From positions 1 through 34,343 of the IMG/VR virus record IMGVR_UViG_3300021131_000029: 34,343 bases of DNA; one strand, 5' to 3'. The notes under the pieces are model-generated. The model did no database searches. It saw nothing but the letters and a program-made list of their open reading frames with translations, and had not been told where the DNA came from. The DNA comes from a virus. Shown in pieces: positions 9,057-14,987 of this stretch. Within the stretch, counting starts at the first letter, position 1, and the number at the start of each line of letters is the position of its first letter. The translations under genes were made by a program, and so were the position numbers.

Positions 9057-9601
9057 TGACAGTCCTACTATCGCCTATTGGCAACTCAATGACACCTTTT
9101 TTGGGGCTAGATAATTTGCCTTTGAGTGGTGGACTTTTATATACTTATCAAGCTGGTTCAACTACTGCGTTAGCTACTTATACAGGCGTTGATGGCCTTA
9201 TACCTTGTGCCAATCCTATTGTTTTAGGTATTAACGGTATTTCACCAACTCCTATTTGGCTATCAAGCACCAATGCTTATAAATTTGTATTAGCTAATTC
9301 ATCTAATGTAACGCTTTATACATACGATAATATTTCAGGCATACCTGGCGCTGGTTCAGTAATTAATGTGCCTAGTGGTGGCATTATTGTTTGGTCAGGT
9401 GCATCTACTTCAGTTCCATCAGGATATGTATTATGTAATGGTCAAAGCGGCTCTCCTGACTTGCGTGATAGCTTTGTTATTGGTGCTGGAAGTTCTTATT
9501 TGGTTAATGCTGGCGGTGGTTTTGCTTCTTCTGGAGTTATGACAAGCGCAGGCTCAAATCCTCCTTTTTACTACGCTTTAGCTTACATAATGAAAACATG
9601 A
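9056..9601 (+). CDS. short tail fibre / collar-domain protein
   Basis: The 181-residue protein starts with LPLSGGLLYTYQAGSTT.LATYT, a tail-proximal motif common in podophage fibre proteins. It ends with a tail-collar type domain (GIIVWSGASTSVPSGYVLCN, then SPDLRDSFVIGAG) as in PF07484 proteins. It probably decorates the tail tip or takes part in adsorption. It follows the ejection genes with a one-base overlap, so it is expressed with the virion genes. The exact receptor role is unknown. Confidence 0.78.
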   Translation: MTVLLSPIGNSMTPFLGLDNLPLSGGLLYTYQAGSTTALATYTGVDGLIPCANPIVLGINGISPTPIWLSSTNAYKFVLANSSNVTLYTYDNISGIPGAGSVINVPSGGIIVWSGASTSVPSGYVLCNGQSGSPDLRDSFVIGAGSSYLVNAGGGFASSGVMTSAGSNPPFYYALAYIMKT

Positions 9602-9605
9602 CATC

Positions 9606-9839
9606 ATGGACTTTCAATTAATTTTTAATATAGTTGCAGTTGCTATTGTTGGAACTATTGGATGGTTTGCTCGTGAATTATGGTCAGCAGTTCAAGACCT
9701 TAAAAATGACCTTAAATTTATTCAAATTGATTTGCCAAGCAATTATGTTAAAAAAACTGATTTGGATGTTCAGTTTAATAAAATTGAAATTTCTTTGCAA
9801 AGAATTTTAGATAAATTAGACCAAAAAGCAGATAAATGA
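9606..9839 (+). CDS. small one-TM protein with coiled coil; holin-type candidate
   Basis: The 77-residue protein has one N-terminal transmembrane helix (about residues 5-24, IFNIVAVAIVGTIGWFAREL) and then a charged amphipathic helix ending in KLDQKADK. Such proteins are common at the start of lysis blocks in aquatic and proteobacterial phages. It is followed by another small membrane protein with a four-base overlap, so the two may form a holin/antiholin pair. Function is inferred from topology and position only. Confidence 0.62.
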   Translation: MDFQLIFNIVAVAIVGTIGWFARELWSAVQDLKNDLKFIQIDLPSNYVKKTDLDVQFNKIEISLQRILDKLDQKADK

Positions 9840-10072
9840 AAGAATGGTTTTCAAATTTAGTTACAGGCAAAGACAATAAAACACACGATATAGGTCGCTG
9901 GTCATGGGTAATAGGTTTAATTTCTGTTATTTCTATTGCCATTTATCAAGTTTTAGACCATAGCACAGTTAGTCTTAGAGAATTAGCTGAGGCATTAGGC
10001 ATTGTTAGTGGTGCAAATGGTATTGCAATTATGGCTAAAAAAGATACTGAACCAACTGGAGATACAAAATGA
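9836..10072 (+). CDS. small membrane protein, holin candidate
   Basis: 78 residues: a short charged N-terminus (SNLVTGKDNKTHDIGRWSW), a transmembrane helix at about 24-42 (VIGLISVISIAIYQVL), then a second weakly hydrophobic segment (ALGIVSGANGIAIMAKK). The HDIGRWSWV signature is one I associate with small phage membrane proteins next to endolysins. It lies in a chain of four-base overlaps leading to spanins and endolysin, which supports a role in making the membrane lesion. The holin function is not proven by sequence. Confidence 0.62.
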   Translation: MKEWFSNLVTGKDNKTHDIGRWSWVIGLISVISIAIYQVLDHSTVSLRELAEALGIVSGANGIAIMAKKDTEPTGDTK

Positions 10073-10626
10073 ATTATATTTTATATGCTTTAATTTTAGT
10101 ACCCATTAATTTAATTGGCACAATCTTGACTTTTCCATTAGCTTTTATTATTGGCATTATGTATTCTACCCAAATTGGTTGGTGCAACAATGCTACAGTA
10201 TGGCAATCAGGCCCAAGACTATTTTCTTTTTTGTCATGGTTTCAAACGCCTGATAACAGCTTAGATGGCGACCAAACCTTTAGGGCTGCACATAATCCTT
10301 GCTGGTGGTCAAAAGTTCAATGGCTGTGGCGTAATCCGTTCTATGGTTTCGATGTCAAGTTTATAGACGGCTCATCAGGAATGTCCTACGCTGGAGATAT
10401 TAATTGCAATGAAACTCATGCTGGTACTATTCGGGTTGAAGGCCATAATTTGTGGCAATTTAATTCTTATCAGCCATTTTTAGGTAAAATGATTTGTTTT
10501 AATTTTGGACATAACATTCGTGCTTTAGTAGAGCCTGGTTTTATTACGCCAGACCAATGGCATGACAATACAGCTTTAATCAAGAACTTTCCTGCAACTT
10601 TTGCTTTTACGATTCGGTTGGTCTAA
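10069..10626 (+). CDS. conserved phage membrane protein, DUF7338-like
   Basis: 185 residues with a strong N-terminal hydrophobic helix (residues 2-30, ILYALILVPINLIGTILTFP). The signature WFQTPDNSLDGD is followed by a Trp-rich segment (NPCWWSKVQWLWRNPFYGF). This is a family found in many tailed phages, often close to lysis genes; the biochemical role is unknown. The C-terminal half is beta-rich and probably cytoplasmic or periplasmic depending on orientation of the single anchor. It is coupled to the previous gene by ATGA. Confidence 0.7.
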   Translation: MNYILYALILVPINLIGTILTFPLAFIIGIMYSTQIGWCNNATVWQSGPRLFSFLSWFQTPDNSLDGDQTFRAAHNPCWWSKVQWLWRNPFYGFDVKFIDGSSGMSYAGDINCNETHAGTIRVEGHNLWQFNSYQPFLGKMICFNFGHNIRALVEPGFITPDQWHDNTALIKNFPATFAFTIRLV

Positions 10627-11046
10627 ATGTTTGGATTTCCTCTCCCCATTAGTTGGATTATTAGTTTAATTTTTGCTGTCATTGCTGGCGGTGGTGTTTG
10701 GTATGGTCAGCATGAAGCTAATAAATATAATGAATATAAAACAGAAATTGAATCTGTTGGAAAATCACAAGAAGAAAAAAATAAGCAATTAGAAAAAACC
10801 CAAGCAATAATTAATGAAGGAATTAAAAATGAATATGAAGCTAAATTGCTTGCTGTTCGTAATCATTACGCTTACGGCTTGCACAACTCCAGTAGCGGTC
10901 AAGTGTCCGAACTTTCCACAGCCGCCAAAGGAACTGATGAAATCGCCCCCTACTCAATACTTATTGAACAATGTGCAGAAACCACAGTCCAATTAGTAAG
11001 TTTGCAAGATTGGATTAAAAAAGAAGTCGGGTTGGATGTTAAATAA
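10627..11046 (+). CDS. i-spanin (Rz-like inner-membrane lysis protein)
   Basis: 139 residues, starting directly after the previous stop. A transmembrane helix at about residues 6-26 (ISWIISLIFAVIAGGGVWYG) anchors a periplasmic coiled coil rich in Lys/Glu/Gln (residues 28-80), the architecture of lambda Rz. A smaller lipoprotein gene lies wholly inside it in another frame, and the endolysin follows with an 11-base overlap. Spanins fuse inner and outer membranes after the cell wall is degraded, so the host must be Gram-negative. Confidence 0.85.
   Translation: MFGFPLPISWIISLIFAVIAGGGVWYGQHEANKYNEYKTEIESVGKSQEEKNKQLEKTQAIINEGIKNEYEAKLLAVRNHYAYGLHNSSSGQVSELSTAAKGTDEIAPYSILIEQCAETTVQLVSLQDWIKKEVGLDVK
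10829..10996 (+). CDS. o-spanin (Rz1-like lipoprotein), embedded in the i-spanin gene
   Basis: Read in the +1 frame within the Rz-like gene: 55 residues with a signal peptide (NCLLFVIITLTAC) ending in an LTAC lipobox, then a short Pro-rich mature part (CPNFPQPPKE) as in Rz1 proteins. The start at 10829 is preferred over 10814 because a Shine-Dalgarno AAGGA lies seven bases before it. Mature product would be about 38 residues, lipidated at the Cys and attached to the outer membrane, partnering the i-spanin. Confidence 0.85.
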   Translation: MNMKLNCLLFVIITLTACTTPVAVKCPNFPQPPKELMKSPPTQYLLNNVQKPQSN

Positions 11047-11566
11047 TTTTTCTCGTTCACTTCAATTTGTATTGCAGTCAGAAGGTGGTTTTGTAGATAA
11101 TCCTTTAGATGGTGGTGGGGCTACTATGAAAGGCATTACGCTAAAAGTATTTCAAGAATATAAGCGTAATAATCACCTAAATAGTGAAGATTTAAGGAAT
11201 ATATCCGATGAAGATATTCAAGCTATTTACCGACAAAACTATTGGAATCCTGTGTTTGGCAACTTGCTTAATAGTGGTTGTGATTATCTTCTTTTTGATT
11301 TTGCAGTTAATGCTGGCGTGGGCAGGTCAGTAAAAACTTTGCAAAATATTGTAGGTACTAATGTAGATGGCGTTATGGGTAATCATACTTTAGAAGTTGC
11401 TAACGCTGTAGACCCTAGCACTTTAATTATTGATTTTAGTAATGCCAAGATTAAGTTTTATGAAGATATAGTTATGGCTAGACCTAATCAAAATGTATTT
11501 TTAAAAGGTTGGCTAAACAGAGTAAATTCTGTTAAAGCCAACGCTTTTACGATTCTTGATTCTTAG
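11036..11566 (+). CDS. endolysin, GH108 N-acetylmuramidase
   Basis: The 176-residue protein carries the GH108 motif SEGGFVDNPLDGGGATMKGI near the N-terminus, where E16 is the expected catalytic residue. The C-terminal part (VGTNVDGVMGNHTLEVANA) fits the peptidoglycan-binding domain (PG_binding_3) usually fused to it. No signal peptide is seen, so it needs a holin for export. It overlaps the i-spanin end by 11 bases and its own end overlaps a convergent minus-strand ORF by 20 bases. It is the last gene of the plus-strand late block. Confidence 0.9.
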   Translation: MLNNFSRSLQFVLQSEGGFVDNPLDGGGATMKGITLKVFQEYKRNNHLNSEDLRNISDEDIQAIYRQNYWNPVFGNLLNSGCDYLLFDFAVNAGVGRSVKTLQNIVGTNVDGVMGNHTLEVANAVDPSTLIIDFSNAKIKFYEDIVMARPNQNVFLKGWLNRVNSVKANAFTILDS

Positions 11567-11729
11567 TATTGTAAATATAATCAGCAGCCGCTTGCCAGGC
11601 CTGAGTCCACAAAGTTAAAGCCGTAGAGCCTTCATAAAAAAAATCAGGATATAAAGCAAAAAAGGCTTCCTCACATTCATCTGATGGACAATCTAAATTA
11701 CCTCCAAAAGGAACTCCTTCTTTTATCAT
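11547..11729 (-). CDS. small acidic hypothetical protein
   Basis: 60 residues, rich in acidic and aromatic residues (CPSDECEEAFFALYPDFFYEG, then WTQAWQAAADYIY). Two Cys lie seven or fewer residues apart, but no clear metal motif is complete. Its start overlaps the stop of the preceding minus-strand gene (ATGA) and its end overlaps the convergent endolysin end. I do not recognise the family. The coupling and codon composition make it a plausible real gene. Confidence 0.55.
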   Translation of the reverse strand: MIKEGVPFGGNLDCPSDECEEAFFALYPDFFYEGSTALTLWTQAWQAAADYIYNTKNQES

Positions 11730-12010
11730 ATTTTCTTTTTCTTAATGCCAGCCGCATTACGCAAATCGTGTGAATGTAATTTTTTTCCTACCGACTTTGG
11801 AACCTCACCTGTTTTTTCAGCTACTTTAGCAGCTTGTTTACGATTAACAATTTTGCCATTAGATAATTCAAATTCATGTTTAGCGCCTTTAGCTGGTTTA
11901 CCAATCATTTCTTTAAGTTCTTCATGCGAATAGGCTTTAGATTTAGCTTTAATAACTTTGCCTGATTTTTCTTTAATTGCAGGCACTAATACAGATAATT
12001 TGGTTGCCAT
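11726..12010 (-). CDS. basic hypothetical protein, possible nucleic-acid binder
   Basis: 94 residues with many Lys (start ATKLSVLVPAIKEKSGKVIKAK; end GIKKKKI) and a repeated helix-favouring pattern (KQAAKVAEKTGEVPKSVGKK). The high positive charge suggests DNA or RNA binding, but no named domain is recognised. It overlaps both neighbours by one to four bases, so it is part of the minus-strand operon from the recombination genes. Function unknown. Confidence 0.6.
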   Translation of the reverse strand: MATKLSVLVPAIKEKSGKVIKAKSKAYSHEELKEMIGKPAKGAKHEFELSNGKIVNRKQAAKVAEKTGEVPKSVGKKLHSHDLRNAAGIKKKKI

Positions 12011-12219
12011 TATAAAACCCTTGTTATTTTGTTTCGTTTAAGCACATTTTCATATTCTACTTTAGCTATGTCATCTAAGTGCCGCAAAGGAAGATTTTGA
12101 AAATAGCGCCATTTATCTTTATAAGATTGAAGTTCTGATGGTGGAATCCAGCCTGAATTTCTCCAACGAATTGTAATATCAGTTCCTACAGCAGTCCATA
12201 CATAGTCATTGTCTAACAT
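12010..12219 (-). CDS. small hypothetical protein
   Basis: 69 residues beginning MLDNDYVWTAVGTDITIRWR and continuing WIPPSELQSYKDKWRYFQNL. The first 30 residues look beta-stranded and the rest helical. The RWRNSGWIPPSE turn is a pattern I associate with uncharacterised phage proteins. Coupled by overlap to the genes on both sides. No functional prediction is supported. Confidence 0.55.
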   Translation of the reverse strand: MLDNDYVWTAVGTDITIRWRNSGWIPPSELQSYKDKWRYFQNLPLRHLDDIAKVEYENVLKRNKITRVL

Positions 12220-12370
12220 TTGTAATTGCTCCTTCTTCTGTTATTAAATCAGCAAGTCGAAAAGCTCTTTGTACGGCTTGAGTGTCCCAATCTTTGTCGC
12301 TTATGTCAAACTTCCAATCTTGGGAAATCATTAGTTTTAAAAGCTCAAAAGCCATTTTTTCTCTGTCCAT
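12206..12370 (-). CDS. small helical hypothetical protein
   Basis: 54 residues (MDREKMAFELLKLMISQDWK...) with an acidic helical C-terminus (AFRLADLITEEG). A longer reading starts at 12436, but that would run 65 bases into the secreted-protein gene upstream. The ATG at 12370 follows that gene's TAA by one base, so I prefer it. The end overlaps the next gene by 14 bases. Function unknown. Confidence 0.55.
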   Translation of the reverse strand: MDREKMAFELLKLMISQDWKFDISDKDWDTQAVQRAFRLADLITEEGAITNVRQ

Positions 12371-12371
12371 T

Positions 12372-12572
12372 TTAATTATTCTTTGTATAAGTGCCAGCAG
12401 GACATGAATTGCCTTGATATACAAAAACAACTCCATTGGCTGTTTGACAAGTAATAAAACGCTGATTATCTTGGTCAGGTAACCAAGGATTGCCAGCTAC
12501 AGGCGTTGCTACTGATTGTGCAAAACATAAATTAACAACACTTAAAAATAAAATTCCGATTAAGTTTTTCAT
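12372..12572 (-). CDS. small secreted protein with two cysteines
   Basis: 66 residues. Residues 1-18 form a Sec signal peptide (MKNLIGILFLSVVNLCFA) with a likely cut at A18-Q19. The mature part is about 48 residues with C42 and C57, which could form a disulfide in the periplasm. There is no lipobox at C16 because the preceding residues are V-N-L. It sits among recombination genes, behind a ribosome site AAGGAAT. A periplasmic role such as superinfection exclusion is conceivable but only inferred. Confidence 0.6.
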   Translation of the reverse strand: MKNLIGILFLSVVNLCFAQSVATPVAGNPWLPDQDNQRFITCQTANGVVFVYQGNSCPAGTYTKNN

Positions 12573-12582
12573 TATTTATTCC

Positions 12583-12840
12583 TTAAAATGGCACATCATC
12601 TTGCAGTTGGTTAAAAGAATTACTTTGCGTTTTGCTTTCAGGCTTATCATCAGGAACATTAAGATAACACCATAGAGAACCTTCTTTTAGCCCTAGCAAC
12701 GGTATCATTTCTAGCTTCATCATAAGGTCGCCTTTTTTGGTTTCCGTAACAATGCCAATGGTTTGATAGCGCTTTTTGTTTACTCCAGCTTGGTCTTGGT
12801 ATTCCGAAATTGCTGCTTTTACATAGTATTTAATAGCCAT
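12583..12840 (-). CDS. minimal SSB-like single-stranded DNA-binding protein
   Basis: 85 residues. The first 60 or so show alternating beta strands (KYYVKAAISEYQD, RYQTIGIVTETKKGD, LMMKLEMIPL, LWCYLNV) as expected for a reduced OB fold. A flexible polar linker follows, then the last residues QDDVPF, which copy the DDDIPF tip by which bacterial SSB recruits partner proteins. It lies directly after the YqaJ exonuclease and Sak annealing genes, supporting a recombination or replication role. It is shorter than host SSB (about 178). Similarity to SSB outside the tip is only at pattern level. Confidence 0.7.
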   Translation of the reverse strand: MAIKYYVKAAISEYQDQAGVNKKRYQTIGIVTETKKGDLMMKLEMIPLLGLKEGSLWCYLNVPDDKPESKTQSNSFNQLQDDVPF

Positions 12841-13496
12841 TACTTACCTTTCATCAAATTTACTTCCACTTCTACTTCGCTCAAAAACTGTTTAATTTCT
12901 GCTTCCATTTCCGCAACAAACTCAATATTTCTAGGGACTCGAACAATCAATAACTGGCTGCGTTCTGGCATACGAGGGTCAAAACTTACAAAATCGCACC
13001 ATTGCCTATTGGTACAAGCCATTTGAGCTTGCATTTGGATATAGTATTTATTGGGCGGTTCCTTGGCTTTAATATAAGACCAATGCGTAGCGCTGTTAGG
13101 GCATTTAATTTCTACTAAACCACATTCCCCCACCAATCCGTCAGGACTAGCCCCAAAGCCTTGTATGGTCGGATGTAGGGCAAATGCAACTTGGTCTACA
13201 AAGTTTTGCGTGGCAATTTCATAAGCGACCCTAGCTTGAGCTTCATTATCAATTCCCCATTGCATTGCATCATTTGTGTAGGATTCCTCAATAGCACCAG
13301 TTACACGCTGAATAGCAAGCTGAACTAGGTAGTTTCCCCTAGATGTCGAAACGCCTGATTTAGTCTTAGCCAAGATGTCAGCAACCCGACTAGCTGTTAC
13401 TTTGCCTAACCTAAGTTGATGCCATTCGTTAGTACCTTGTTCAACGGCTTTAATGCCTGTAATTTGCTCTACCACTTTGTCGGCTAATTTATTCAT
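12840..13496 (-). CDS. YqaJ-type 5'-3' exonuclease (lambda exo-like)
   Basis: 218 residues with the PD-(D/E)XK layout of YqaJ viral recombinases (PF09588). QGTNEWHQLRLGKVTAS is the N-terminal signature, and G81-x3-E85 the conserved helix. GASPDG supplies the catalytic D119 and VEIKCP supplies E129 and K131. It should resect double-strand ends to give 3' single strands for the adjacent Sak protein. It overlaps the Sak end by four bases and abuts the SSB-like gene by one base, so all three are co-expressed. The family's usual size is 200-230 residues. Confidence 0.92.
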   Translation of the reverse strand: MNKLADKVVEQITGIKAVEQGTNEWHQLRLGKVTASRVADILAKTKSGVSTSRGNYLVQLAIQRVTGAIEESYTNDAMQWGIDNEAQARVAYEIATQNFVDQVAFALHPTIQGFGASPDGLVGECGLVEIKCPNSATHWSYIKAKEPPNKYYIQMQAQMACTNRQWCDFVSFDPRMPERSQLLIVRVPRNIEFVAEMEAEIKQFLSEVEVEVNLMKGK

Positions 13497-14023
13497 GCCA
13501 ACTCTGCTTTTTTAGCATCTTTAGCTTTGGCTAATAGCTCAACTGCGGATTTATCTTTACTAAGGGCTTTATAAGCGTTGCCATACGATTCTTTTAGCTC
13601 GTCTATGGATTTACTCATACTTATTTTATTGACCCACTCAGTCGCATCTAGCACAATTGCTTCTTCTTCGGGAATATCTTCACCAGCGTAAATATATAAC
13701 CCAAGGCCATGCAAAGCTATGGCTTTAGCCAAGCACCGTTGCATTGCAGTATTTACAGCCATTGAGTCAGGGTTTTGAATAGCCTTGTTCATATTGTTCA
13801 TAACTGGCAACTGGGCTGTCATGGTTTTGCCAAAAGCTGTAACTGAGCAAAAGACCATTAAAGTTTCGGCAAAGTAAACAGGGTCTTTGTATTCCCAAGT
13901 TGCGGTTGGGTCAAGCTGTAAAAGTTGGTCAACTGCCCAAGCCCAAGAAAGGTAGGTAAATTTACCTTTGCGCTCGGTGTGTTCGTTGACATTTATGGCT
14001 CGTAGTTCGTTAAAAGTTTTCAT
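13493..14023 (-). CDS. Sak-type single-strand annealing protein (DUF1071)
   Basis: 176 residues from the ATG at 14023; a GTG one codon earlier is possible, but the ribosome site spacing favours the ATG. NVNEHTERK.GKFTYLSWAW and, later, AMQRCLAKAIALHGLGLYIY followed by AGEDIPEE are diagnostic of the DUF1071/Sak family (PF06378), RAD52-like proteins that anneal complementary single strands. The C-terminal 50 residues are Lys/Ala-rich helix. Paired with the YqaJ nuclease it forms a Red-type recombination system. Confidence 0.9.
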   Translation of the reverse strand: MKTFNELRAINVNEHTERKGKFTYLSWAWAVDQLLQLDPTATWEYKDPVYFAETLMVFCSVTAFGKTMTAQLPVMNNMNKAIQNPDSMAVNTAMQRCLAKAIALHGLGLYIYAGEDIPEEEAIVLDATEWVNKISMSKSIDELKESYGNAYKALSKDKSAVELLAKAKDAKKAELA

Positions 14024-14033
14024 CACTTATTCC

Positions 14034-14267
14034 TTAATATTCAAGTTTGGCTTGGTTCATCATGTCGCATTGATTATTAATAAGCTGGCGAACCAGCCCA
14101 TCAATCATATGTTTTGCATGAAATGAGTTATATTCTTTGGAATCCAAAAAGTGTTTTAAGATAACCAAAGAGCTAAATATTTCGTCAATTTGGTCATACA
14201 TTTCATAACAAGCTATTTCAGCATGGCTTAATTTAGCTATTTCTAGTTTTTCTTCTTTAACTGTCAT
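14034..14267 (-). CDS. small helical hypothetical protein
   Basis: 77 residues, almost entirely helical by composition (VKEEKLEIAKLSHAEIACYE, DGLVRQLINNQCDMMNQAKL). No domain is recognised. It is separated from both neighbours by exactly ten bases, each carrying the same stop-ribosome-site-start cassette, so it is part of the recombination operon. Function unknown. Confidence 0.6.
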   Translation of the reverse strand: MTVKEEKLEIAKLSHAEIACYEMYDQIDEIFSSLVILKHFLDSKEYNSFHAKHMIDGLVRQLINNQCDMMNQAKLEY

Positions 14268-14277
14268 TACTTATTCC

Positions 14278-14571
14278 TTAATCGTTGATTTCTATTTCGG
14301 CAATTTCTTTAGCAATACTTTCCATGTATTCAAAAGATATAGACATAATTTTGCGACCAATTAATTCAAAATTGCCTGTATTAATGGCTGTTTGCAATAA
14401 TTCCGCATCGGCATAACTAATTTCGCTCAAAGCTTCTAAAACCCGAGTAGCATCTTTATGGTCAAACTCAGCGCCCGGTTTTGTTAACTGCCATGTGCGT
14501 TCTTCAATTTCATCAGAACGGTCATCGTAGTCATTTGGTTCGTAATAAGCATCGTGTTTAGACATTCCCAT
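14278..14571 (-). CDS. acidic hypothetical protein
   Basis: 97 residues, strongly acidic (HDAYYEPNDYDDRSDEIEER; end KEIAEIEIND), with an Ala/Leu-rich helical middle (RVLEALSEISYADAELLQTA). A strong ribosome site AGGAGG lies nine bases before the ATG at 14571; an ATG two codons later is a less well spaced alternative. Acidic small proteins in phages can mimic DNA, but nothing specific supports that here. Confidence 0.6.
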   Translation of the reverse strand: MGMSKHDAYYEPNDYDDRSDEIEERTWQLTKPGAEFDHKDATRVLEALSEISYADAELLQTAINTGNFELIGRKIMSISFEYMESIAKEIAEIEIND

Positions 14572-14573
14572 AA

Positions 14574-14666
14574 TTAAAAACCTCCTAAAATTGCATAAGC
14601 AAACATTACGCCTAACAAAACACCAAAAAACACCATTGTTGATAATTCAAAGATAATATTTTTCAT
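14574..14666 (-). CDS. 30-residue single-TM microprotein
   Basis: The protein starts MKNIIFELSTMVFFGVLLGV and ends MFAYAILGGF. One hydrophobic helix spans about residues 10-28, with a Lys at the inner end. Its start overlaps the preceding stop (ATGA), and its last codons contain the AGGAGG ribosome site of the following gene. The gene fills exactly the gap between two real genes in frame. That coupling, and the membrane-helix composition, make it more than a chance ORF. Function unknown. Confidence 0.55.
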   Translation of the reverse strand: MKNIIFELSTMVFFGVLLGVMFAYAILGGF

Positions 14667-14857
14667 GCTGAAATTCCTTTAAAAATGGAAACAGCTTTGT
14701 TTATTGCTTGGTCACGGGTGGAAGCAAAGTCAAGAATTTGACCTTTTTGGGCTATTTTCCAAGCGCCAGTTTTGCCTTTTTGGATATAGTAAGTTTCGCC
14801 ATCAGCAGAACCTAATACAACCTTAAAAGTGGTAGAGTTAAATTTACTTACAATCAT
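14663..14857 (-). CDS. small beta-rich hypothetical protein
   Basis: 64 residues from the ATG at 14857, chosen because AAGGGA lies at the right distance before it; two in-frame ATGs upstream (14872 and 14875) lack such a site. The sequence (KFNSTTFKVVLGSADGETYY, then a GAWKIAQKG turn, then DQAINKAVSIFKG) looks like a small beta-beta-alpha domain. A promoter-like element lies 25 bases upstream. Function unknown. Confidence 0.58.
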   Translation of the reverse strand: MIVSKFNSTTFKVVLGSADGETYYIQKGKTGAWKIAQKGQILDFASTRDQAINKAVSIFKGISA

Positions 14858-14882
14858 TTCAATTCCCTTCATCAATTAATTT

Positions 14883-14905
14883 AGACCACATGAGCATTTT
14901 ATACC
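14883..14905 (-). promoter_or_regulatory. promoter/operator element, copy 1
   Basis: On the minus strand a -10-like TATAAA within GGTATAAAAT is followed by CATGTGGTCT. The 23-base block matches the block at 15983-16005 at 17 positions, and the leader after it (GATGAAGGGAATTG) resembles the other gene's leader. A -35 box is not clear. It should start transcription of the 14857-11547 operon. Confidence 0.55.
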
Positions 14906-14960
14906 AAAAAACCTACTTTTTATTACTTTTTTTAAATATTTTTAATTATTTTACATAGTG

Positions 14961-14985
14961 AAAAGAAAGGGGGCAAGCCCCCAAT
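14961..14985 (-). terminator. Rho-independent terminator after the DUF932 gene
   Basis: Read on the minus strand, GGGGGC and GCCCCC form a GC-only stem (14969-14982), followed by TTTCTTTT. It begins six bases after the DUF932 stop. It separates that gene from the recombination operon, which has its own promoter element downstream. Confidence 0.85.
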
Positions 14986-14987
14986 CC

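Noticed and set aside
14876-14960. Small gene in the gap before the terminator
   Set aside because: AT-rich without an ATG that has a ribosome site; it fits a promoter/leader region better.
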